Source: Maribacter sp. (GTDB lineage Bacteria; Bacteroidota; Bacteroidia; Flavobacteriales; Flavobacteriaceae). Taken from it: a DNA stretch of 64,000 nucleotides. The stretch spans positions 1 to 64,000 of the forward strand of contig JAHENB010000006.1 in NCBI GenBank assembly GCA_024643345.1. The letters are read 5' to 3'. The translations under genes were made by a program, and so were the position numbers. Shown here piece after piece: positions 25,998 to 35,137 of the stretch. Under the pieces are notes generated by a model. That model had not been told where the DNA came from. It ran no database searches and was given only the letters and a program-made list of their open reading frames with translations. Positions within the stretch are counted from its first letter, which is position 1; each line of letters opens with the position of its first letter.

Positions 25998-27359
25998 TTA
26001 TTGTCCGAATAATTTAATGACCCCCAGTACGCCAACGCCGAGGATACTTAAGATGCTCAACCAAAGTACCAGGTCATAATATAGACCGGGCTTAAAAATA
26101 GGATTTATCCTTTTATATCTGAAATGGAGTACCGCATAGACCACCAGGAACAATAAAAATGAACCTACAATGCCTCCCGAAATAACCATGAGCACGGGCA
26201 ATTTAATAAATACGAACAACAATGCCCAAAGCATGGGAAGGACCCACGCAAAAATGGCCACCGTTTTTTTTCGACTCTTAAAATTGGAAAAATCGATCCA
26301 GCCCAACTGACCGAAAATATCGGATGCTTGTCTGGTCCACGCCGCCAGGGCAGCAAAAAGAGTTGAAAACAAGGTGATGAAGGCCCCGATCAAAAAGGCA
26401 GTTTTGGCCAATGGCCCCAGCGATTCGGTGTACATGGCAGATAAGGTCTCGACCATGGCGTACCCCTCGGGAATATTGCCCTGCGCATGCAGTACCGCTG
26501 CCCCCAATAAATAAAAGGCTGCCGTCACCGTGGTATAAATGAGCATGGCGACAATGGCATCAAGTTTCATCACCTTGAGCCAACCCGCCGCACGTTTTTT
26601 CCAGGCTTCCGAACCATCATTTTTTCCGGAATACGAAGCGTAGCCTTTTTCAAGGCACCAATAATTGTAATGGATGATTTCATCGCCCCCAACACCCGTA
26701 ATACCAAAGGCGCCAAAAGCTACGGCTAAATATTCTTTCGGCAAATTGAACTGCAACCCACTCCAAATATCGGCCCAATCGATTTGAAATGGCGTAAAAC
26801 TCAAAAAATAAAGGGAAGCAAAGGTGAACAAGGTAAAAATACCGATCATGGCCAATGACAATCGCTCGATATACCGGTAATACCCCCGGTACACCATCAA
26901 GGCAACAACGATGGCAATGCTGAACGCATACCATGGAATGCTTATTGCAGGTGCAATGATATTCAAGATAATGGCCACCCCGCCCACGATGCCCCCTACC
27001 TGCAAGAGTTTGATTACCATGACCATCAAAACTGTCCAAACCGACCATTTTGCCTTGCCAAAACGGGGTCCAGGCAACTGGTTAAAGGCTTGCATTGCCG
27101 TTTCCCCCGTTAGGATGGTATGTTTTCCAAATTCCAACTGAACGGCCACTTTTACCATACAGCTAACGATGATCACCCAAAAAGTGATGAAACCTGCTTT
27201 GGCCCCTAAAGTGGTGGTTGCAATCAGTTCTCCGGAGCCCACAATAGATGCCGATAGAATAAAACTAGGCCCCAAAAATTTAAACCTGTTTTTTAAAGTG
27301 TTTGGCGGTTCCTTGGTCTTATCGGGCGATAAAACATACGGATCGATCGGTTCGGGCAT
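25998..27359 (-). CDS. Nramp-related transporter without the metal-binding motifs
   Basis: About eleven hydrophobic segments and a LeuT/Nramp-like layout place this 453-residue protein in the Nramp superfamily. In metal-transporting Nramps TM1 carries DPGN and TM6 carries MPHN. Here TM1 reads SIVGSGELIATT (GSGE, 41-44) and the TM6 region reads FGITGVGGDEIIHYNYW (about 218-234). The residues that bind Mn/Fe are therefore absent, and the ion or solute is likely different. It sits in an array of exported hydrolases, so an organic substrate is a reasonable guess. Databases will probably call it a divalent metal transporter by default. Confidence 0.85.
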   Translation of the reverse strand: MPEPIDPYVLSPDKTKEPPNTLKNRFKFLGPSFILSASIVGSGELIATTTLGAKAGFITFWVIIVSCMVKVAVQLEFGKHTILTGETAMQAFNQLPGPRFGKAKWSVWTVLMVMVIKLLQVGGIVGGVAIILNIIAPAISIPWYAFSIAIVVALMVYRGYYRYIERLSLAMIGIFTLFTFASLYFLSFTPFQIDWADIWSGLQFNLPKEYLAVAFGAFGITGVGGDEIIHYNYWCLEKGYASYSGKNDGSEAWKKRAAGWLKVMKLDAIVAMLIYTTVTAAFYLLGAAVLHAQGNIPEGYAMVETLSAMYTESLGPLAKTAFLIGAFITLFSTLFAALAAWTRQASDIFGQLGWIDFSNFKSRKKTVAIFAWVLPMLWALLFVFIKLPVLMVISGGIVGSFLLFLVVYAVLHFRYKRINPIFKPGLYYDLVLWLSILSILGVGVLGVIKLFGQ

Positions 27360-27380
27360 TGTTATGTTTTGATTTGGGCG

Positions 27381-28217
27381 TTACAGAGAGGCCAAGAATT
27401 TCATGTTGTGCTGCATGCTTTCAAAAGGCGTGCTCGCATATTCTTCTTGTTCAATAAAGATATGTTTTACCCCTGAAGCTTCCTGAAGCGCCATCATGGC
27501 ACGAATATCCAGACCACCTTTCCCAAATTCGGTACTTTCCTTTTTGGCCATATCCATATCCTTGAGGTGCCATAAAGGAAATCGCCCAGGGAACCTTGTG
27601 AAGTAATCCTTGGGGTCTTTCCCGGCAACGATCACCCAACCGAGGTCTAGTTCCATATGTACCAAACCGGGCTCGGTGTTATCCAAGAGCAGATCGAACA
27701 AAACTTGACCGTTCTCCGATTCAAATTCGTACTCATGGTTGTGGTATCCGAATTTTATGCCCAATTGTCGGCAAGATTCCCCTGCTTTGTTAAATTCTTC
27801 GGCTACTTTTTTATAGTTGTCCGCCGTTTGCCCGTTACTCGGCATGGAGGAGCAGATCAAATATTCCTGTCCCGAAGCCACCGCCTCTTCCATGGTCTTC
27901 TGAAAGTTTTCATCCAAAGCCACGTGCCCGCTCGTTAATTTCATGCCCAACCCATCACAGGTTTGCTTCATTTCAATTGGGGAGAGGCCATAATAGTGTC
28001 CTTTTCCACTCCTTGCCGATTCTATTTCCTTAAAGCCGAGCGATGCGATCTGTTCCAAGGTGCCCATGGCGTCTTTTGCCATTTCATCCCTAAAACTATA
28101 TAATTGTACCCCATAGTTAGGGGAACTTACCGAGCCGAATAGGTCTGAGGGCATCAATAAAGATCCCAAAGCAAATGAACCCGTATGTTTAATAAAATTC
28201 CTTCTTGTGTGCGTCAT
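27381..28217 (-). CDS. Tat-exported sugar phosphate isomerase/epimerase-like protein
   Basis: The start MTHTRRNFIKHTGSFALGSL is a Tat signal. The body is a xylose-isomerase-like TIM barrel (AP endonuclease 2 family): YGVQLYSFRDEMAKDAMGTL, FGYHNHEYEFE, HMELDLGWVIVAG, FPLWHLKDMD and HIFIEQEEY carry the usual metal-binding acidic and His residues. It acts outside the cytoplasm, probably on a free sugar or polyol. It is 21 bases from the transporter gene and 5 bases from the DUF3500 gene. Confidence 0.9.
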   Translation of the reverse strand: MTHTRRNFIKHTGSFALGSLLMPSDLFGSVSSPNYGVQLYSFRDEMAKDAMGTLEQIASLGFKEIESARSGKGHYYGLSPIEMKQTCDGLGMKLTSGHVALDENFQKTMEEAVASGQEYLICSSMPSNGQTADNYKKVAEEFNKAGESCRQLGIKFGYHNHEYEFESENGQVLFDLLLDNTEPGLVHMELDLGWVIVAGKDPKDYFTRFPGRFPLWHLKDMDMAKKESTEFGKGGLDIRAMMALQEASGVKHIFIEQEEYASTPFESMQHNMKFLASL

Positions 28218-28222
28218 CCGGT

Positions 28223-29257
28223 TTAGTTTTGTTGTTGGTGTTCCATGCTGTAGTGGGCTTCCAGAAGGTCTTCGGCATAGTCATTGCCAAGGTCCCTTAT
28301 GACCGTATGCACATGGTTGGCGTTGTTCTGTATATTGTCATATTCAATGAGCAGCATGGGACCTTGGATACGATAGTACTGGGCAATTCCCTCCTGTTGG
28401 CCACCTGCCCAGGCGAAGCTTAGTTTTTCCAAGCCCGCTTCGATGATCCTATTCCTGAAAGATTCGGAAAACTCAAAGATATAATTGCCGATATAGACGT
28501 TCAACAATTCCATAAATATTTTCTTTTGGACATCGTCTAAAGCACTGAAGTAAATGCCTTTCTGTTCTATGCCTTCCACTTTCCTTTTATTGGCCGTGAT
28601 GATTTCGGCCGGTGCCTCATCGGAGAATTTGGCCACTTTGAGCTGCTCACCTGTCAACGCATTGACGAGCGCAAATCCCAGTTCCGATTCTTTTTTTAAA
28701 ACCTGCTTGCCGCGCTGCAGGTCTATTTTTACAATGGCGGGATTGGTGCCCATAAATGAGGGTGTTGCCGAAACGATCTTCCCTTGGTCAGAGGTGAAGT
28801 TCATCGAGAGATGATGCCCTTCGAACCGCCAACCCCATGGCTCGGTGGAAGAAGGGGTGCCGAAAATACAAAAATGATAGTTCAGGGGATCTCGTACGGT
28901 ACCATCGGGCATATGAAAACCCTTTTTTTCGATGACGAGCAGCACTTTTTCAAGTTCCCTGATGTCTTGCGCTTTGTCAAAGCCTTCCTTGCTCAAGGAG
29001 GCTTTTAATAGATCGAGGGCCGCTTGGGTTTGTTCCTCGTTGAAGTCATTAAAGGTGGGTCCTTTACGGATTACGGGTATATAGTTCATGTTGAACCGTT
29101 CCGAATCGTCCAATGAAAAAGTCGCGGCGGATCTTAATTCAGTTGGCAAGGTGCTTAAAAAGGCGTTCGCTTTTTCCGAAAGATCTTGGGCGCCTATTTT
29201 TGCCATGACTAACATGCAGGTGGCCAGTAATATTGTTTTAAAAGAATTCATATTCAT
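28223..29257 (-). CDS. DUF3500 domain protein, exported
   Basis: A signal peptide (MNSFKTILLATCMLVMAKIGAQ) is followed by about 315 residues that match the DUF3500 family, for example FGTPSSTEPWGWRFEGHH and the C-terminal FAWAGGQQEGIAQYYRIQGP. The conserved His residues in EGHH and in HVHTVIRD suggest a metal or redox site, but no activity is established. It is closely spaced with the isomerase gene, so it belongs to the same operon. Confidence 0.88.
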   Translation of the reverse strand: MNMNSFKTILLATCMLVMAKIGAQDLSEKANAFLSTLPTELRSAATFSLDDSERFNMNYIPVIRKGPTFNDFNEEQTQAALDLLKASLSKEGFDKAQDIRELEKVLLVIEKKGFHMPDGTVRDPLNYHFCIFGTPSSTEPWGWRFEGHHLSMNFTSDQGKIVSATPSFMGTNPAIVKIDLQRGKQVLKKESELGFALVNALTGEQLKVAKFSDEAPAEIITANKRKVEGIEQKGIYFSALDDVQKKIFMELLNVYIGNYIFEFSESFRNRIIEAGLEKLSFAWAGGQQEGIAQYYRIQGPMLLIEYDNIQNNANHVHTVIRDLGNDYAEDLLEAHYSMEHQQQN

Positions 29258-29307
29258 TTGATTAGGTGTTGGTTTCTAAATGGGAAATAAGACTTTTGAC
29301 AAAGCGT

Positions 29308-30798
29308 TTATTTCAATCTATAACTTACAAAGGCAATTCTTTGACTATCAGGGGACCAAGAAGGCACATTGATCGTGCCTTGCCCTCCAAAAAGCTTTGC
29401 CATGACCTGGATTTCCCTTGTTTCCAGATCCATCAATCGCAACATCACGTCTTTGTTGGGCGGATGGCTTCCCGAAGGCACTTCGGTGTTGAAGGAGACA
29501 TAAACGATCCATTTCCCATCGGGCGATGGGTGTGCGAACCAATCGTTGTATTCGTCCGTTGTAATCTGTTCTTGGTCGCTTCCATCCGGTTTCATCCTCC
29601 AAATCTGCATGGTGCCGGTGCGATTTGAGTTAAAGTAGATATACTTTCCGTCAGGTGAATAATCGGGGCCATCATCCAACCCTTCCGCACTGGTCAGCCT
29701 GGTTTCTTTCCCGCCTACGGTGGGAACGGTGTATATGTCGTAATTACCATTTCTTTCGGCACAATAGGCCAGGGTTTTTCCGTCAGGGGACCATCCATGC
29801 CAATAGGAGGGGCCAAGTGGCGTGATTTTTTTGGGAAGGCCTCCCGCTATAGGGAGGGAATAGATCAGCGATTTTCCCGTCTCCGTTTGATCACTGATGA
29901 CCAATTGCTTGCCATCTGGCGAAATCCCGTGATCATTATTGATCCTTTTTGCAAAATCTGTGGGAATCAGTTGTGGTTGGCCTCCCGAGGATGGAATTTT
30001 ATACAACAAACCCCCACTATTATAAATCAAGTTTTTTCCGTCGGGAGACCAATTCGGTGCCTCCAAATGGCTTTGGGTATGGTATACCACTTTTCGGTCA
30101 AAGGAACTTATGGGGATGGTTTCCAAAGTACTTTCAACTTTTTTGAGCGAATCGGGTTTTTGGGAAAGCGTTTCTATTACGACATTTGAAAATTTAACGG
30201 TTTCAATAATTTCAGCGTTGTGGGAACAGACTCCCAGACCTACATAAAAAGGTTCCTTGAACGGCAATTTAAATGAGCCTCCAGTGGAGACCAATTGGCC
30301 ATCGGCCAAGGCAAGGCTCATAGATAGGTAGTCCCCTTCCTTCTCGACCCGAATGCGTTTTGGCTTGCTTAGATTTGATTGCACTTCTCTGGTGGGGCCT
30401 CCCGAAACATCCCTGTATTGAATGGACGTAAGTCCGTCGCCATGTACCACGGCATCCGCATATGCCGAATTGGGCTCCAGTCCTTGTCGAATGATCAAAC
30501 ATGCCTTTCGATGGGGATCTACCCCTTCGGTGATCCATTCAATATCAGCCGCCAGGGAAATGTCTCCGGTCATTTTTTTCCAAACAAAATGGAATTCATC
30601 GGTATCGAACCACATATTGGAACCGCTTGCGGATATGGTATAGCTACTATCGGATGGACTAAACCTTAACGATCCCGCTTGTTTTACCGGACCTATATCT
30701 TCGCTGCCCTCAAAATATCCTAAATCGGGAGCTTTTTTGCACGCGTAATGGCCCAAAAAGAGCAAGGCAAGCACATAATATTTGATTGGCGATCTCAT
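29308..30798 (-). CDS. PD40/TolB-like propeller lipoprotein
   Basis: The lipobox near GHYAC gives a lipidated Cys20. Residues 40-210 form a beta-sandwich resembling DUF1349/LamG-type domains ([20 protein letters not shown]). Residues 230-496 carry repeated PD40 blades such as [28 protein letters not shown] and [16 protein letters not shown]. Such proteins bind ligands or partner proteins at the surface. It is the first gene of the long minus-strand array and follows a 197-base divergent gap shared with mazG. Confidence 0.88.
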   Translation of the reverse strand: MRSPIKYYVLALLFLGHYACKKAPDLGYFEGSEDIGPVKQAGSLRFSPSDSSYTISASGSNMWFDTDEFHFVWKKMTGDISLAADIEWITEGVDPHRKACLIIRQGLEPNSAYADAVVHGDGLTSIQYRDVSGGPTREVQSNLSKPKRIRVEKEGDYLSMSLALADGQLVSTGGSFKLPFKEPFYVGLGVCSHNAEIIETVKFSNVVIETLSQKPDSLKKVESTLETIPISSFDRKVVYHTQSHLEAPNWSPDGKNLIYNSGGLLYKIPSSGGQPQLIPTDFAKRINNDHGISPDGKQLVISDQTETGKSLIYSLPIAGGLPKKITPLGPSYWHGWSPDGKTLAYCAERNGNYDIYTVPTVGGKETRLTSAEGLDDGPDYSPDGKYIYFNSNRTGTMQIWRMKPDGSDQEQITTDEYNDWFAHPSPDGKWIVYVSFNTEVPSGSHPPNKDVMLRLMDLETREIQVMAKLFGGQGTINVPSWSPDSQRIAFVSYRLK

Positions 30799-30972
30799 TG
30801 TTTCCTGAATAGTTTAGCTACCATAATCGGCTCTCAAAGAGAAAGGTATGATTTTGGTACTTAAATGTAACTAAAATTTCCTAAAGCAGCACTTCCAAGT
30901 AGCAATGATGTGCTGTGCCGTGCAATTCGCGGTCAGCAAACAAAAAATGATACGCTTCAAGCGGGGTATTCG

Positions 30973-30980
30973 TACTTTTG
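30973..30980 (+). promoter_or_regulatory. Putative -7 promoter box of mazG
   Basis: TACTTTTG matches TAnnTTTG, 15 bases before the mazG ATG. The transcript leader would be only a few bases long. Confidence 0.45.
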
Positions 30981-30995
30981 TTCAAAACAAAATTA

Positions 30996-31772
30996 ATGAA
31001 CACAAGGGAAGCCCAATTAAAAGCCTTTGATCGATTACTCACCATTATGGATGAACTTCGCGCCCAATGCCCTTGGGACAAGAAGCAGACCATGCAGACC
31101 TTAAGGCATTTGACCATAGAAGAGACCTATGAATTGGGGGATGCCATTCTTGAAAACGATTTGCAGGAAGTGAAAAAAGAGTTGGGAGATGTTTTGCTCC
31201 ATCTTGTATTTTATGCCAAAATCGGTAGTGAAACAGATCATTTTGATATTGGCGATGTGTGCAATACGATCTGTGACAAACTTATTCATAGACATCCACA
31301 TATTTATGGTGATGTGGTCGTTGCCGATGAAGAAGAGGTAAAGCGAAATTGGGAGAACATAAAACTTAAAGAAGGTAAAAAAAGCGTCTTGGAAGGCGTT
31401 CCTTTAGGTTTACCAGCTTTGGTGAAAGCCAATCGCATTCAGGACAAAGTCGCGGGTGTCGGCTTCGATTGGGAAAAACCTGAACAGGTTTGGGAAAAGG
31501 TACAAGAGGAATTGCAGGAATTGCAAATGGAAATCGATCAGGGCGATTCCGATAAAATGGAAGCGGAATATGGCGATGTGCTTTTCTCCATGGTAAATTA
31601 TGCCCGTTTTTTGAATATTGATCCCGAAAACGCTTTGGAACGTACCAATAAGAAATTTATGAAACGGTTCTCACATCTGGAAAAGAGAGCCAAGGAAATG
31701 GGAAAATCCCTCAAAGAAATGACACTGTCCGAGATGGACGTCTTTTGGAACGAAGCCAAATTACTTCCATGA
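30996..31772 (+). CDS. mazG: Nucleoside triphosphate pyrophosphohydrolase MazG
   Basis: MazG hydrolyses (d)NTPs to monophosphates and pyrophosphate, a house-cleaning activity. The protein has two MazG helical repeats. The active-site helices are IEETYELGDAILENDLQEVKKELGD in the first repeat and EEELQELQMEIDQGDSDKMEAEYGD-like segments in the second; LRAQCPWDKKQT is the standard N-terminal signature. I start at ATG 30996 (MNTREAQLKAFDRLL) rather than the TTG given by the track, because the TTG lies inside the promoter box. Length is 258 residues. Confidence 0.95.
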   Translation: MNTREAQLKAFDRLLTIMDELRAQCPWDKKQTMQTLRHLTIEETYELGDAILENDLQEVKKELGDVLLHLVFYAKIGSETDHFDIGDVCNTICDKLIHRHPHIYGDVVVADEEEVKRNWENIKLKEGKKSVLEGVPLGLPALVKANRIQDKVAGVGFDWEKPEQVWEKVQEELQELQMEIDQGDSDKMEAEYGDVLFSMVNYARFLNIDPENALERTNKKFMKRFSHLEKRAKEMGKSLKEMTLSEMDVFWNEAKLLP

Positions 31773-31828
31773 ACTTCATATGGGTTTAAGTTTGTGATCC
31801 AAAACCTAAGAGGCGGCTTCGGCAGAAT

Positions 31829-32332
31829 TTATTTGTCTGTTGGCACGAATTTCAAGGCAACCCCATTGATGCAATGTCTTTGACCGGTGGTCGCACTGGG
31901 GCCATCATCGAATACGTGCCCTAAATGCCCGCCACAAACGGCGCAATGTTCCTCGGTACGTTTATATCCAATTTTATAGTCAACATCATAAGCGACATTT
32001 CCAGGTATTTCCCGGTCAAAACTTGGCCAACCGGTACCGGAATCGAATTTATGTTCACTTTTAAACAGTTCAGTACCGCAAGCGGCACAAACGTAGACCC
32101 CTTTTTTCTTGTTGTCGAGCAAGTCACTTGAAAAGGCATTTTCGGTCGCTGCTTTTCTAAGCACATAAAACTGCTCCGGGGTCAACTCTTTCTGCCATTC
32201 CGCTTCGGTTTTGGTCACCTTGTAGCTTGCTGCCGCCTCATCGGAGTTTTCCACGGCCATTTTCTTATTCTGCGAATTCCCTTGACACCCCGCCAAAACA
32301 ATGCAGAATACCAATACCAATTTCTTGTTCAT
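31829..32332 (-). CDS. msrB: Peptide-methionine (R)-S-oxide reductase, lipoprotein form
   Basis: MsrB reduces methionine-R-sulfoxide in proteins. The domain has two CxxC zinc pairs (VCAACG and CAVCGG), the fold segment SGTGWPSFD and the catalytic Cys in QRHCINGVAL. The start is taken at 32332, where MNKKLVLVFCIVLAGC gives a lipobox with Cys16; the 22 upstream codons of the track ORF look spurious. So this is a surface or periplasmic repair enzyme. It converges on mazG with no visible terminator in the 56-base gap. Confidence 0.94.
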   Translation of the reverse strand: MNKKLVLVFCIVLAGCQGNSQNKKMAVENSDEAAASYKVTKTEAEWQKELTPEQFYVLRKAATENAFSSDLLDNKKKGVYVCAACGTELFKSEHKFDSGTGWPSFDREIPGNVAYDVDYKIGYKRTEEHCAVCGGHLGHVFDDGPSATTGQRHCINGVALKFVPTDK

Positions 32333-32399
32333 CCCAATTTTTTTTATTTCGTCGACCTTTACCATTGTTCCTTTCAAATGTATCCCATTTTTTATCATT

Positions 32400-32431
32400 A
32401 AAAAACCCTGCCTACAATAAGTAGACAGGGT
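32400..32431 (-). terminator. Rho-independent terminator after the collagen-like lipoprotein gene
   Basis: On the minus strand ACCCTGTCTAC-TTATT-GTAGGCAGGGT is a stem of eleven positions with one mismatch. It is followed by six T and lies 22 bases past the lipoprotein stop codon. Confidence 0.8.
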
Positions 32432-32453
32432 ATAATGTTTTTTTCGAACAAGT

Positions 32454-33011
32454 TTAGTCCAATTTTATTTTTTGCACCTCGTTCTCTTGGACACCCAAGG
32501 CCTGCATTACCGAATTGATGTTCGATTTGTCCAATTTTGAACCAATACCAAACTCTGCAGGCAACACCGCAATCCGAAAAATTTGATTATCGGTGTCCCC
32601 TGTTGGAAGGGTGGCCAAATCGAAATCGGCTTCAAGGAACAGGCTAACGTCAAAAAAGGTATAGTCGTAATTGTATTGCAGCAAACCTTGATTCAAAATT
32701 CTGGTTTGGGGCATCAGCCGCCATATGTCCACTGGATCGCCATTGCCGTCGGTGGTCTGTTCCCAAAGCAGGTATACCAGAACCACATCGGTTTCGAAAA
32801 CTTCGATCGATTGCGGAAACTCGAAGAAAATCGAATAACCGTTCTGTGCGGTAAAATCGCCCTCGATATCGATTACTTTGCCCAAAATGTTGATTCCGTC
32901 CTGACCGTCAACGCCGTCAAAACCATCATAGCCAGGAGGTCCTTGCGGACCTTCGCATGATATAAAAAATAGCGTTAACAATGCGCCTAAAATAAGTGTT
33001 GCTTTTTTCAT
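32454..33011 (-). CDS. Lipoprotein with a short collagen-like stretch
   Basis: The start at 33011 gives MKKATLILGALLTLFFISC, a lipoprotein signal with Cys19; the track ORF begins 59 codons too early. Directly after the Cys comes a Gly-X-Y run, GPQGPPGYDGFDGVDGQDG, then about 145 residues with beta-strand character that I do not recognise. The collagen-like part may be an extended stalk holding the C-terminal domain off the outer membrane. It is monocistronic, divergent from the glgE operon and followed by a good terminator. Function unknown. Confidence 0.82.
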   Translation of the reverse strand: MKKATLILGALLTLFFISCEGPQGPPGYDGFDGVDGQDGINILGKVIDIEGDFTAQNGYSIFFEFPQSIEVFETDVVLVYLLWEQTTDGNGDPVDIWRLMPQTRILNQGLLQYNYDYTFFDVSLFLEADFDLATLPTGDTDNQIFRIAVLPAEFGIGSKLDKSNINSVMQALGVQENEVQKIKLD

Positions 33012-33197
33012 AAGAATGAATTTAGTGAATTGGTGCCGATTTAGAAACGGTTTATATTTCAATTTGTTTTCAAAAAGTGTTCCAAAAATTGATTTTGATA
33101 AATTATTAATGGCCAGGGCCCGTAAAAATATTGGTTTATGGTATCTTATTATTAGGGTTATTTTCCTATTTTTAACGAAACCAATCAATCAATAATT

Positions 33198-35135
33198 ATG
33201 CTGAAACAACAGCGGGTGGTCATTGAAAATGTTTCGCCGCAGCTCCAAGGAGGAGCTTTTTTCATTAAAAGGGTAGTAGGGGAAGAGGTACGGGTTTTTG
33301 CTGACGTATTCGGTGATGGCCATGATGTGATTCAAGTAGAGGTCCTGATCAAACATGAAAAATCAAAGCAGTTCAGTGCGGTGCGGATGGTTCATTTGGG
33401 CGAAGATGTCTTCGAAAGTGCCTTTACAGTTGAAAAACAGGGTTTTTATGACTACAAAATACAGGGGTGGATAGATCATCCGCTCAATTGGCAACATGGA
33501 ATCATTGCCAAACTCAATGATGGTCAAAAGGTCTCCAGCGAGCTGCTGGACGGCGTACAATATTTAAAATACCTCTTGAAGACGGTGCCGGCCAAATCGA
33601 AGCGATATCTCGAAAGGGCAATCTATATTTTTGGCGATGAAACGTATTACAAGGAAGCCATCGGCGTAGCAACTTCCGAACATCTGCACCATCTTTTCCT
33701 TGAATTCCCGCAGCGCACCCTGGCCAATACCAGTAAAACCTATCAGGTTTATGTAGATCGAAAAAAAGCCAGTTTTAGTACCTGGTATGAGTTTTTTCCA
33801 AGGTCTGCCTCTTTGGAGCATGGAAAGCATGGCACTTTCAACGACTGTGAGCGTCTTTTGCCCAGAGTAGCGGAGATGGGATTCGATGTTTTGTACTTTC
33901 CGCCCATCCATCCCATAGGTGAAGTCAATAGAAAAGGAAAAAACAATGCTACCAAAGCGAATGAAGGCGACTCCGGCGTTCCTTGGGCCATAGGGTCCAA
34001 GAAAGGGGGACATAAATCGATACATCCCGAACTGGGAACCGAAGCGGAATTCAGGGAATTGGTGGCCAAGGCGAAAAAAATGGGTATTGAAATCGCCATG
34101 GATCTGGCCTTTCAGGCCGCTCCCGATCATCCCTATATCACCGAACATCCCGAATGGTTCAGGAAACGACCCGATGGCACGATCCAGTACGCCGAGAATC
34201 CGCCCAAAAAATATCAGGATATCGTTAATTTCTATTTTGAATCCCCTGCCTATAAAGCCCTTTGGACCGAACTTTTAAACGTTACCCTGCATTGGGTAAA
34301 ATGCGGTGTTACCATTTTTAGGGTCGACAACCCACATACCAAGCCTTATTTTTTCTGGAATTGGCTAATCGCGGAAGTAAAGAAAAAACATCCCGACGTT
34401 CTTTTTTTGGCGGAAGCTTTTTCCCGGCCCAAAGTAATGCAGCAGTTGGCCAAACAAGGATTTTCGCAGTCCTATACTTATTTTACCTGGCGTGTAAGCA
34501 AGGACGATCTCATCGAATACGTTACCGAACTCACCCAATCGGAAATGAAGGAATATTACAGGCCCAATTTTTGGCCCAATACCCCTGATATCAACCCGTA
34601 CCACCTTCAAGGCGCGAACGATGCCATGCATTTGGCCAGATATGCGCTAGCGGCTACCCTTTGTGGCAACCTTGGTATCTATGGCCCTGTGTTCGAATAT
34701 CTGGTGTCGGACGCCCTTCCGGCAAGGGAAGAATACCTGAATTCGGAGAAATATGAGGTAAAACATTGGGACTGGACCAAGGAAAATAAACTTACGTATG
34801 TCATCGGACTGATCAACGCCATACGCAAAGAACATCCTTCCTTACAGCAAACGAACAACATTCGATTTTGTGCTCTTGAAAATGAAAATTTGATAGCCTA
34901 TCACAAATGGGACGATAATCGATCGGATGAAACTTTGATCATCATCAACCTGGATTCACATCATGTGCAAACAGGGATGGTACAATTGCCCATGGATGTT
35001 TTGGGAATGTACCACGGTCAGTCGATCCAACTATACGATTTGATAACCAATAATGGTTACATTTGGAACTCGGAATGGAATTATGTGGAAATAAGTCCTT
35101 CATTGCCGTTCCATATCTTTCATATCAGAAAATAA
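33198..35135 (+). CDS. glgE: Alpha-1,4-glucan:maltose-1-phosphate maltosyltransferase
   Basis: GlgE extends alpha-1,4-glucans with maltose from maltose-1-phosphate. The N-terminal beta domain, with the early motif RVVIENVSPQLQGGAFFIKR, precedes a GH13_3 barrel. Signatures are FPPIHPIGEVNRKGKNN, PWAIGSKKGGHKSIHPELG, FRVDNPHTKPYFFWNWLI (catalytic Asp) and VLFLAEAFSRP (acid/base Glu). The 645-residue length is normal. It starts two bases before the maltokinase gene that supplies its donor, so the two are co-translated. Confidence 0.96.
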   Translation: MLKQQRVVIENVSPQLQGGAFFIKRVVGEEVRVFADVFGDGHDVIQVEVLIKHEKSKQFSAVRMVHLGEDVFESAFTVEKQGFYDYKIQGWIDHPLNWQHGIIAKLNDGQKVSSELLDGVQYLKYLLKTVPAKSKRYLERAIYIFGDETYYKEAIGVATSEHLHHLFLEFPQRTLANTSKTYQVYVDRKKASFSTWYEFFPRSASLEHGKHGTFNDCERLLPRVAEMGFDVLYFPPIHPIGEVNRKGKNNATKANEGDSGVPWAIGSKKGGHKSIHPELGTEAEFRELVAKAKKMGIEIAMDLAFQAAPDHPYITEHPEWFRKRPDGTIQYAENPPKKYQDIVNFYFESPAYKALWTELLNVTLHWVKCGVTIFRVDNPHTKPYFFWNWLIAEVKKKHPDVLFLAEAFSRPKVMQQLAKQGFSQSYTYFTWRVSKDDLIEYVTELTQSEMKEYYRPNFWPNTPDINPYHLQGANDAMHLARYALAATLCGNLGIYGPVFEYLVSDALPAREEYLNSEKYEVKHWDWTKENKLTYVIGLINAIRKEHPSLQQTNNIRFCALENENLIAYHKWDDNRSDETLIIINLDSHHVQTGMVQLPMDVLGMYHGQSIQLYDLITNNGYIWNSEWNYVEISPSLPFHIFHIRK

Positions 35136-35137
35136 CT

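Noticed and set aside
30881-31117. 78-aa minus-strand ORF across the mazG start
   Set aside because: Overlaps the mazG promoter and N-terminus; no recognisable features.
33564-34148. 194-aa minus-strand ORF
   Set aside because: Antisense to the GlgE core barrel; composition looks like a shadow frame.
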